Part shown: one piece after another, positions 14,364 to 19,796 of the stretch
Numbering within the stretch: the first letter of the stretch is position 1
Layout: every line of letters starts with the position of its first letter
NCBI GenBank assembly: GCA_036273175.1
Contig: DASUIE010000047.1
Coordinates: 1 to 19,796, forward strand
DNA from: DATARH01 sp036273175
GTDB taxonomy: Bacteria > Pseudomonadota > Alphaproteobacteria > ATCC43930 > CGMCC-115725
Reading direction: 5' to 3'
DNA: 19,796 nt
Made by a program: the position numbers and the translations under genes
The notes under the pieces: generated by a model
What the model saw: the letters and a program-made list of their open reading frames with translations, nothing else
The model's database searches: none
What the model was told of the DNA's origin: nothing

Positions 14364-15551
14364 CTATCCCGCGCCCTGCGCCAACAGGAGCTGGCCGTAG
14401 GATGCGAAGGCGGCCTGGCGGCTGGCGGCGTGGTGGGTCAGGATCGCCATCACGTCGCGACGGATTTCCTGGAGCGGGTCGGTGTCGTACAGCCAGCGCG
14501 CGCCGGAAAGCTCGCATAGCCGTTCGAGCGCCCAGCCCACCTGATGCTGGGCATAGACCATGTCGCGGCGCGCCTGCAGCGCCTCGTGCTCGTGAATCTT
14601 GCGGCCGGTATCGACCTCGGCGGTCGTGTAGTCGCGGCCGTGATGGAGCGACAGGGTCGCCGAGTCGATCGCCGCGGAGGCTTCGCCGACCGCCATCCGC
14701 ACCACCTCGGACTCGGCGATCTTGGCGACCCCGCGCGACAATCTGCCCACCAGCGACCGGCTCACGAGATCGAGCGCGCGGCGGCCCAGCGCGATCGCCA
14801 CCGGCGGCAGCGAGTACGAGACGAGGAAGCCGCGTGGCGCTCGCACCACCGGATAGTCGGGATGGACCGAGGCGCCCGGCGGCGTCCCGGCGAAGAGGTC
14901 GGCGACCATCACATGCCGGTGCTCGGGCACGAAAACGTCCTTGAGGACCAGGGATTTGCTGCCGGTGCCGGCGAGGCCGAGCACCTGCCAGTCGTCGACG
15001 ATCTCGGTCTCGCCAAGCGGCACCAGCAGATAGGCGATCGAGCGCGCGTCGCCCATCTCGCCGAGAAAGGCGCCGAGGATCGCCCATTGCGCATGGTCGC
15101 AGCCGCTCGAAAACGTCCAGCGCCCGGTGAGCTTCCAGCCGCCCGCGACCGGCTTTGCCGCGGCGCGCGGGGCCAGCGACGAGGACGCGACCGCCGCGGG
15201 ATCGTCGCCCCAAACGTCGATCTGCGCCTGTTCGGGATATTGCGCGAGGACCCAATTGTGCTCGCCGAGCACCGCATAAACCCAGGCCGAGGAGGCGCAG
15301 CCGAAGGTCAGCTCCTCGACGATGCGCGAGAACAGGCTGAACCGCATCTGGAAGCCGCCGAACCGCCGCGGCTGCAAAAGGCGCAGGATGCCGGCGGCGT
15401 GGTACTCGGCGATCGTCTCGCCCGGCACGACCCGCGCCGCGGTGCAGGAAGCGGCCCGCTCGGCGAGGCGCGGGACCAGCGCCCGCGCGCGTTCGAGGAA
15501 CGGGCGTTCGTCGTCGAGCAGGTTCCGGTCGGTCTTGGGGCGGAAGGTCAC
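14364..15551 (-). CDS. Flavin-dependent monooxygenase, oxygenase component (HsaA/HpaH group D)
   Basis: This 395-residue protein has the acyl-CoA dehydrogenase fold. It matches the two-component aromatic hydroxylases (HsaA, about 394 residues; Acinetobacter C2-HpaH) rather than true dehydrogenases. The catalytic glutamate motif LEGTNE is absent. Instead there are SSAWVYAVLGEHNW (His98), a GGWKLTGRWTFSSGCDHAQW flavin-loop (Ser148/149) and a C-terminal THHAASRQ (His373-374). These are candidates for the His/Ser/His that stabilise the flavin hydroperoxide. It would ortho-hydroxylate a phenolic substrate using reduced FMN/FAD from a separate reductase, which is not encoded here. The start is GTG at 15551, one base after the SDR stop, so translation is probably coupled. 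Longer upstream reading frames lie inside the SDR gene. The exact substrate is unknown. Confidence 0.85.
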   Translation of the reverse strand: MTFRPKTDRNLLDDERPFLERARALVPRLAERAASCTAARVVPGETIAEYHAAGILRLLQPRRFGGFQMRFSLFSRIVEELTFGCASSAWVYAVLGEHNWVLAQYPEQAQIDVWGDDPAAVASSSLAPRAAAKPVAGGWKLTGRWTFSSGCDHAQWAILGAFLGEMGDARSIAYLLVPLGETEIVDDWQVLGLAGTGSKSLVLKDVFVPEHRHVMVADLFAGTPPGASVHPDYPVVRAPRGFLVSYSLPPVAIALGRRALDLVSRSLVGRLSRGVAKIAESEVVRMAVGEASAAIDSATLSLHHGRDYTTAEVDTGRKIHEHEALQARRDMVYAQHQVGWALERLCELSGARWLYDTDPLQEIRRDVMAILTHHAASRQAAFASYGQLLLAQGAG

Positions 15552-15552
15552 G

Positions 15553-16338
15553 CTACAGCGCGCTCCTGCGGCTCGATCCGCCGCCGTCGATGGTGATGAT
15601 GCAGCCAGTCGTGTAGCCCGACACCCGGTCCGAGGCGACAAAGGCAACCATCGCCGCGATCTCCTCCGGCTTGGCGGCCCGGCCGAAGGCATGGTGCTTC
15701 ATCAGCTCCTCCCAGCGGTTCTCGTCGCCGAGATTCTGCTGGGCGCGGGTCTTGGTCAGGGTAATCAGCCGCTCGGTCATCACCGGGCCGGGGTTGATGC
15801 CGACGACGCGGAGATTGTCGCTCGGCGCCCGGCCGCCCATCGCGCGGGTGAAGGCCATCAGCGAAGCGTTGCCCGAGGACCCGGCGATGTAGTCGAAATC
15901 GGGGTTCTCGCCGGCGGCGCCGAGGACGTTGACGATGACGCCGTGGCCGCGCGTGCGCATCCGGTCGTAAAAGCGGCGGGTCATGTTGATGTAGCCGAAT
16001 ACTTTGAGATCCCAGGCGGTGCGCCAGCGGTCCTCGGTGACCATGTCGAGATTGCCGCCGGGGATCGCCCCGGCGTTGTTGACGAGGATGTCGGTGTCGG
16101 CGCACTCGGCGATCAGCTTGTCGACGTTGCGGCTGTCGCTGAGGTCGAGCGCGAAGACCCGGACGCCGACATTGTGCTTGGCCGCGATCGCGGCACGAGC
16201 CGCTTCGAGATCGGCGGCGGTGCGGGAGACGAGGGTGACATCGCACCCCTCCTCGGCCAACGCCTCGGCGACCGCCCGCCCGATGCCCTTCGACGCGCCC
16301 GAGATCACCGCCTTCTTGCCGCGCAGCCCCAGATCCAT
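15553..16338 (-). CDS. SDR-family protein with degenerate active site
   Basis: This 261-residue Rossmann protein has the nucleotide motif GASKGIG (14-20), ALDLSD, ILVNNAG (84-90) and a standard C-terminal VSGYTTGCIITIDGGGSS. The active-site part is abnormal. The serine position reads NVLGAAG (137-143), and no YxxxK follows. The region is DYIAGSSGNASLMAFTRA, which aligns Gly153 and Asn157 with the usual Tyr and Lys. Cofactor binding seems intact but classical hydride-transfer catalysis is unlikely. I recall similar YIAGSxGNAxLMAFTRA sequences among alphaproteobacterial SDRs, so it may be a real subfamily. GGGAGG lies five bases before the ATG at 16338. It sits between the interrupted hydrolase gene (23-bp gap) and the flavin monooxygenase gene (1-bp gap), apparently one operon. 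Confidence 0.85.
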   Translation of the reverse strand: MDLGLRGKKAVISGASKGIGRAVAEALAEEGCDVTLVSRTAADLEAARAAIAAKHNVGVRVFALDLSDSRNVDKLIAECADTDILVNNAGAIPGGNLDMVTEDRWRTAWDLKVFGYINMTRRFYDRMRTRGHGVIVNVLGAAGENPDFDYIAGSSGNASLMAFTRAMGGRAPSDNLRVVGINPGPVMTERLITLTKTRAQQNLGDENRWEELMKHHAFGRAAKPEEIAAMVAFVASDRVSGYTTGCIITIDGGGSSRRSAL

Positions 16339-16361
16339 CCCCGCCTCCCTGATGACGGGAC

Positions 16362-17210
16362 CTATCCTAGTAGGAATTCGCGGATCGGCGCTATCTGGTC
16401 GGGGGTCATCAGCGCCGGGGCATGGCCGACCCCGTCGAAGCCGACGAGGCGGGCGTTCGGGCCGCGCTCGGTCATCGCCGCCGCGTCGGCCGCGCGCAAG
16501 ATGTCGGATTCGGCGCCGCGCAACACCAGCGTCGGGCAGGTCAGCCGGTCGTAGAATTCCCAGAGATCGACATCCTCGGGCGGACGCGCCTTGAACGCCT
16601 AGGCGATCTTCGGGTCGTAGGAGAGGCCGAGCCGGCCGTCGCGGCGGGTGCGGCCGGAATGGGCCGCGAACTGGCGCCATTGCGTCTCGCTGAGCGGGCC
16701 AAATGCTGCATAATTGCGGCGTAGATGAGCCTCGAGCTCGTCGCGGCTGGAAAAACCGGGATCGGCGCCGAGGCCCTCGCCGATCCGCGCGAGCCCCTCC
16801 TTGGGCAGCAGCGGCCCGATATCGTTCAGCACCAGCCGCCGCACCGGCGCGTTCGGCAGGCCGGCGAGGAAAATCCCGATCAGCCCGCCCATCGAGGTCC
16901 CGACCCAATCGACCCAGGCGACATCGAGCCGGGCTAAGAGCGCCGCGACCGCCGCCAGGTAGAACGGGAAATTGTAGCCCGCCGCGTCGTCGAGCCAATC
17001 GCTGGCGCCGCGCCCCGGCATGTCGGGGCAGACGACGCGGAACTCGGCCGACAACGCGGCGGCGAGCGTGTCGAAATCGCGGCCGTTTCGGGTGAGCCCG
17101 TGCGCGCAGATCGCCACCGGCGCCCCGGCCGGCCCCTCCCAATCCCAGTAGGCGAGATTGACGAAGCCGTGCGGCCCCAATACCGGCAGGTTGCGCGCGC
17201 GCATCGCCAT
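16362..17210 (-). pseudogene. Alpha/beta hydrolase interrupted by in-frame amber codon
   Basis: The frame from ATG 17210 gives an alpha/beta-hydrolase N-terminal half: oxyanion segment AHGLTRNGRDFD (His37-Gly38), FRVVCPDMPGRGASDW, and nucleophile elbow VGTSMGG (Ser106). It stops at a TAG (16599-16601, codon 204). With no frameshift the same frame continues for 78 more codons to TAG 16362-16364. This tail reads as the normal end of the fold, with LVLRGAESDIL (Asp236) and FDGVGHAPAL (His263) supplying the missing catalytic acid and histidine. The truncated 203-residue product would lack two of the three triad members. A single CAG-to-TAG change would explain it; a sequence error or stop readthrough are alternatives. 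GGAGGG precedes the ATG. It probably heads the operon with the SDR and flavin monooxygenase. Confidence 0.85.
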
Positions 17211-17304
17211 TCATGCCCTCCTGCCCCGCTTGCGCACCATTGCCCGCCCCGGCGGGCGGAGCAAGTTTCTTGCCGATGGCGGCGCGGGTTTGCCAAAGTA
17301 GCGC
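17211..17304. other. Divergent intergenic region
   Basis: These 94 bp separate the hydrolase (minus) from the sirtuin (plus) and must hold both promoters. I see the hydrolase Shine-Dalgarno near 17217-17222 and an imperfect inverted repeat GCCCGCC/GGCGGGC at 17242-17257. No -35/-10 pair is good enough to call. Confidence 0.4.
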
Positions 17305-18060
17305 ATGCATCCCGACCGCGGCATCGCCGCCCTCGCCCAGCTCATCGCCGATGCCGAACGCGCCGTCGTCTTCACCGGCGCCGGGATCAGCACCGAAAGC
17401 GGCATCCCCGATTTCCGCAGCCCCGGCGGCGTCTGGACCAAGATGGCGCCGATAGATTTCGACAGTTTCATGGCGTCGGAGGCGGCGCGGCGGGAAACCT
17501 GGCGGCGGCGCTTTGCGATGGAGGAGATGTTCGGCGACGCCGAGCCCAATCGCGGGCATCGCGCGGTCGAGGCGCTGGTGCGGCGCGGCAAGGTCAGCGC
17601 CGTGATCACCCAGAATATCGACGGGCTGCACCAGGCTTCCGGCGTCCCGCCGGACAAGGTCATCGAGCTGCACGGCAACACGACCTTCGCCACCTGCCTC
17701 GATTGCGCCGAGCGCTACGAGATCGCGGCGCTGCGCGCGCAGTTCGAGGCCGATGGGGTGGCGCCGCGGTGCACCCGGTGCAAGGGCTTCGTCAAGACCG
17801 CGACGATCTCGTTCGGCCAGGCGATGCCGGAAGAGCCGATGCGCCGCGCTCAAATCGAGACGCTCGCCGCGGATTTGTGCATCGTGCTCGGCTCGTCGCT
17901 GGTGGTGTACCCGGCGGCCGGCTTCCCCGAGCTCGCCAAGCGCAACGGCGCCACCCTCGCGATCGTCAACCGCGAGGAAACCGGGCTCGACCGCTTTGCC
18001 GACCTCGTCCTCCACGACGGCATCGGCGACATCCTCGGCGGCGCGGTCGGGGTCAACTAG
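17305..18060 (+). CDS. NAD-dependent protein deacetylase/deacylase (sirtuin, Sir2 family)
   Basis: This 251-residue protein has the sirtuin motifs in order: FTGAGISTESGIPDFRSP (23-40) for NAD binding, TQNIDGLH (102-109) and catalytic His123 in ELHGN. A zinc site with Cys131/Cys134 (CLDC) and Cys156/Cys159 (CTRC) follows, then LGSSLVVYPAA (195-205). It removes acyl groups from lysines, using NAD+ to give O-acetyl-ADP-ribose and nicotinamide. Bacterial sirtuins typically regulate acetyl-CoA synthetases and other metabolic enzymes in the cytosol. It does not show the Tyr/Arg pair of desuccinylase-type enzymes in the position I would expect. The ATG at 17305 has a poor ribosome binding site, but an upstream stop codon limits alternatives. 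The stop is 11 bp before the next SDR gene. Confidence 0.93.
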   Translation: MHPDRGIAALAQLIADAERAVVFTGAGISTESGIPDFRSPGGVWTKMAPIDFDSFMASEAARRETWRRRFAMEEMFGDAEPNRGHRAVEALVRRGKVSAVITQNIDGLHQASGVPPDKVIELHGNTTFATCLDCAERYEIAALRAQFEADGVAPRCTRCKGFVKTATISFGQAMPEEPMRRAQIETLAADLCIVLGSSLVVYPAAGFPELAKRNGATLAIVNREETGLDRFADLVLHDGIGDILGGAVGVN

Positions 18061-18071
18061 GGAGATCGGCG

Positions 18072-18824
18072 ATGAGGCTCGACGGCAAGGTAGCGATCGT
18101 CACCGGCGCCGCGTCCGGCATGGGCGCCAGCACGGCCCGAATCTTCGCCCGCGAGGGCGCCAAGGTCGTCGTCGCCGACCAGCTTGACGATGACGGCAAG
18201 GCGGTTGTGGCCGATATCGTCAAGGCGAACGGCTCGGCCATTTTCCACCACCTCGACGTGACCGACGAGGCGAACTGGAAGGCGGTCGTCGAGGCGACGG
18301 TCAGGGAGTTCGGCAAGCTCGACATCCTCGTCAACAACGCCGGGATCAGCGGCAGCGCGGTCGATGACCTGTTCGACACCGCGGCGTGGGACAAGATCAT
18401 GGACGTCAACGCGCGCGGCTGCTTTTTCGGGATGAAGTACGCGATCCCGGAGATGCGCAAGGCGGGCGGCGGCTCGATCGTCAACCTGTCGTCGATCTCC
18501 GGCGTCACCGGGCAGCGCGGCATCCACGCCGCCTATAACGCGTCGAAAGGCGCGGTGCGGACGATGACCAAGGTCGGCGCGGTGCAGCAGGGCCGCCACA
18601 ACATCCGCGTCAACTCGGTGCATCCCGGGCTGATGCCGCCGATGCGCACCTCGGGCCGCACCGCCGACCCGGTGGTCCGCGCCAAGATGCTGGAAATGGT
18701 GCCGCTCGGCCGCGACGGCCGGGTCGAGGAGGTGGCGAACGCGGTGCTGTTCCTCGCCTCCGACGAGGCGTCCTACGTCACCGGGGCGGAGCTCTACGTC
18801 GATGGCGGGTATCTGGCGGGGTAG
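18072..18824 (+). CDS. Short-chain dehydrogenase/reductase (classical SDR)
   Basis: This 250-residue enzyme has every classical SDR landmark: TGAASGMG (11-18), Asp36 at the end of strand beta2 (favouring NAD(H) over NADP(H)), NNAG (88-91) and NLSSISG (138-144). The catalytic YNASK follows (Tyr155, Lys159), then the C-terminal YVTGAELYVDGGY. It resembles cyclohexanol/3-hydroxy-type dehydrogenases of the FabG-like branch, acting on a secondary alcohol or ketone that I cannot identify. The start at 18072 is set by GGGAG (18060-18064), which overlaps the sirtuin stop. The two genes, 11 bp apart, are probably cotranscribed. It contrasts with the degenerate SDR at 15553-16338, which lacks YxxxK. 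Confidence 0.92.
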   Translation: MRLDGKVAIVTGAASGMGASTARIFAREGAKVVVADQLDDDGKAVVADIVKANGSAIFHHLDVTDEANWKAVVEATVREFGKLDILVNNAGISGSAVDDLFDTAAWDKIMDVNARGCFFGMKYAIPEMRKAGGGSIVNLSSISGVTGQRGIHAAYNASKGAVRTMTKVGAVQQGRHNIRVNSVHPGLMPPMRTSGRTADPVVRAKMLEMVPLGRDGRVEEVANAVLFLASDEASYVTGAELYVDGGYLAG

Positions 18825-18835
18825 CCGCGTACGGG

Positions 18836-18868
18836 TTGACGAGTTTTTGGCTCCATGCGCGTTATGTT
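18836..18868 (+). promoter_or_regulatory. Candidate promoter with inverted repeat before HicB-like gene
   Basis: TTGACG (18836-18841) is a near-consensus -35. A loose -10 (GTTATG, 18861-18866) lies 19 bp further, longer than optimal. It is enclosed by the inverted repeat TGCGC/GCGCA (18856-18860 and 18869-18873), which could be an operator over the -10. No regulator can be assigned. Confidence 0.35.
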
Positions 18869-18895
18869 GCGCAGCGGCGTGAAAAGGATCGAACA

Positions 18896-19207
18896 ATGCT
18901 GGACGCACGACCAATCCGCGTCCTTCTGGCGAGGGAGGGCGACCAATGGGTCGCACAATGCCTTGAATACGATATTGGTGCGCAAGCTCGCAATCTTGAC
19001 GAGCTGAGAGAGCGCCTTATGGTTGCTCTAGTACTTGAACGCCAGGAAAGCTTGCGCCGACATGGTAGGGCATTTGCCGGCATCGATCCGGCACCGCAGT
19101 TTTATCACGACCTTTGGGATAAACGAGCGGGCGAGTTCACACCCGCTCGATCGGCAGTTCTGGAAAACGAGCCGAATATCGATATCGAATTCGGCGTCGC
19201 CGCGTAA
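18896..19207 (+). CDS. HicB-like small protein (possible antitoxin)
   Basis: This 103-residue protein begins with a beta-alpha-beta pattern: IRVLLAREGDQWVAQCLEYDIGAQARNLDELRERLMVALVLE. It looks like the partial RNase H fold of HicB antitoxins (strand, W-x-A-xC-x-E-x-D turn, strand, helix). The C-terminal half has no visible ribbon-helix-helix or HTH that would bind DNA, unlike many HicB proteins. It ends in an acidic tail (NEPNIDIEFG). The ATG has AAAGGA about seven bases upstream. An in-frame TTG at 18836 is rejected as it coincides with the candidate -35. The gene is followed 6 bp later by a small partner, as expected for a toxin-antitoxin pair. GC is about 54% over 18961-19200, against 64% in part of the neighbouring SDR, suggesting acquisition. 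Function is inferred. Confidence 0.65.
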   Translation: MLDARPIRVLLAREGDQWVAQCLEYDIGAQARNLDELRERLMVALVLERQESLRRHGRAFAGIDPAPQFYHDLWDKRAGEFTPARSAVLENEPNIDIEFGVAA

Positions 19208-19213
19208 CTGTCT

Positions 19214-19492
19214 GTGAGCGCCGCCCCGTTCGGCGGCCATCCCACGCTCGGCGACTACATACGCTGGGCCCAAAGCGTCGGGTGCTCTGCCCGATCCGGC
19301 CCTTGTCGTCTTCCAAACGGGGAAACGGCTACGTTCACCTTCATTGAGTCGCCGGATCGGCAGCGTTGGGTCGTGGAGGTTGGAACCGATCAGGTGGAGT
19401 ACCTGGTTCCGACCACCGTGGGCCGCCTGGATCGGAGGCTTGGCCTGCGATCTCCTTTTCCCGCGATGCCTCCCCACCCGGACGATCCGTAA
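19214..19492 (+). CDS. Small protein of unknown family, possible HicA-like partner
   Basis: This 92-residue protein starts at GTG six bases after the HicB-like stop, with no clear Shine-Dalgarno, so translation is probably coupled. It opens with an amphipathic helix (GDYIRWAQSVGC), then NGETATFTFIESPDRQRWVVEVGTDQ-like strands, and LVPTTVGRLDRRLGLRSPF, a helix with a basic turn. The order resembles the small dsRBD-like HicA toxin fold (helix, three strands, then a TLRxILRxxGL-like helix). The histidine in HicA's GSH motif is not seen; the matching stretch reads SGPCRLPNG. It may be a divergent or inactive toxin, or something unrelated. The tail (PAMPPHPDDP) is proline-rich. Confidence 0.55.
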   Translation: MSAAPFGGHPTLGDYIRWAQSVGCSARSGPCRLPNGETATFTFIESPDRQRWVVEVGTDQVEYLVPTTVGRLDRRLGLRSPFPAMPPHPDDP

Positions 19493-19520
19493 GCCCGCGG
19501 CCGCCGGCGGACAAAGCTTC

Positions 19521-19796
19521 CTACACCGCCTCCGCGCTGTCGTCGTCGATCGCCATGTTGCCCTTCATGTGTTCGAGCGCGGCGAGCAGGGTGTCGCGCG
19601 CGCTCGGGCTGAGGCCGGCGCAGGCTTCCTCGCGGATTTCCTGGTTGATCGCGAGGATGCGCTCGACGACGCGCCAGCCCTGGGGCATCAGCCAGAGGGT
19701 CCAGACGCGCCGGTCGGTCGCGTGCGGGCGGCGCTCGACCAGCCGCTGCTCGACCAGCCGGTCGAGCGCGCGAACGAGCGCGATCGGCTCGATATC
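19521..19796 (-). CDS. MarR-family transcriptional regulator, C-terminal part (cut by window edge)
   Basis: The minus-strand frame is open from the window edge to a TAG at 19521-19523, giving 91 residues. The visible part has the recognition-helix end and wing of MarR: ALDRLVEQRLVERRPHATDRRVWTLWLMPQG, which matches the usual LVxxGLVxRxPxxxDRRxxxLxLTxxG pattern. A dimerisation helix region follows (about 40-80), then an acidic tail. MarR proteins are dimeric repressors, often controlling efflux or aromatic-acid breakdown genes and released by phenolic ligands. Target and ligand cannot be told. The start and the N-terminal half lie beyond the window. It converges with the HicA-like gene, with 28 bp between. 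Confidence 0.88.
   Translation of the reverse strand, partial: DIEPIALVRALDRLVEQRLVERRPHATDRRVWTLWLMPQGWRVVERILAINQEIREEACAGLSPSARDTLLAALEHMKGNMAIDDDSAEAV

Noticed and set aside
14364..15551. Naming the 395-residue protein an acyl-CoA dehydrogenase
   Set aside because: The catalytic Glu motif present in the gene at 4051-5190 (ILEGTNE) is missing. The His/Ser pattern and length match flavin-dependent aromatic hydroxylases.
15553..18015. A minus-strand reading frame of 820 codons
   Set aside because: Its first two-thirds lies antisense to the sirtuin and in another frame of the hydrolase. Only the last 262 codons, from ATG 16338 with its own Shine-Dalgarno, read as an SDR. The long open frame is an effect of high GC content.
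19501..19510. Ten-base palindrome CCGCCGGCGG between the HicA-like and MarR genes as a terminator
   Set aside because: It has no loop, no T tract on either strand, and could arise by chance in GC-rich sequence.

Overview
The window is gene-dense, GC-rich DNA (about 64-70% in the gene stretches I counted by hand). The organism is most likely an alphaproteobacterium, probably an environmental heterotroph of the Rhodospirillales/Hyphomicrobiales kind. The reasons are the aspartate-rich (Mg-type) HemB, the ETHE1-like dioxygenase-rhodanese fusion, the isobutyryl-CoA dehydrogenase, the many oxidoreductases, and a CCCTCTCCCC-type palindromic intergenic repeat. This placement is inference; there is no rRNA or other phylogenetic marker here. 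I see no tRNA, CRISPR array, insertion sequence or prophage.

Left part (1-8160). A possible terminator and a palindromic repeat come first. A minus-strand group follows: a Rieske ring-hydroxylating dioxygenase alpha subunit, its beta subunit (TGATG overlap), and a thiamine-diphosphate enzyme of the 2-hydroxyacyl-CoA lyase/oxalyl-CoA decarboxylase family. A small two-helix membrane protein faces the other way. Next come an isobutyryl-CoA dehydrogenase-like enzyme and rmuC on the minus strand, two tandem 55-residue hydrophobic ORFs on the plus strand, and a persulfide dioxygenase-rhodanese fusion on the minus strand.

Middle (8161-12351). A GNAT acetyltransferase converges on an unusual substrate-binding-protein-like gene that has a TTG start and no signal peptide. 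hemB diverges from it. A stand-alone cyclic-nucleotide-binding domain protein follows, in DNA of lower GC, and then an aromatic-acid-type MFS transporter.

Right part (12354-19796). The minus-strand run, in transcription order, is: an alpha/beta hydrolase interrupted by an in-frame amber codon, an SDR-fold protein lacking the YxxxK active site, an HsaA/HpaH-like flavin monooxygenase oxygenase component, an LpxR-like outer-membrane lipid A deacylase, and an isocitrate lyase/PEP mutase-family enzyme. The plus strand has a sirtuin followed 11 bp later by a canonical SDR. A lower-GC pair follows: a HicB-like protein and a small partner with some HicA-like pattern. The last feature is the C-terminal part of a MarR regulator, cut by the window edge.

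Most genes are ordinary accessory metabolism: aromatic-ring oxidation, branched-chain acyl-CoA oxidation and sulfide/persulfide handling. The most unusual items are the amber-interrupted hydrolase beside the catalytically degenerate SDR and flavin monooxygenase, the divergent HicB/HicA-like pair, and the cytosolic substrate-binding-like protein. I found no clear evidence of a wholly new multi-gene system.
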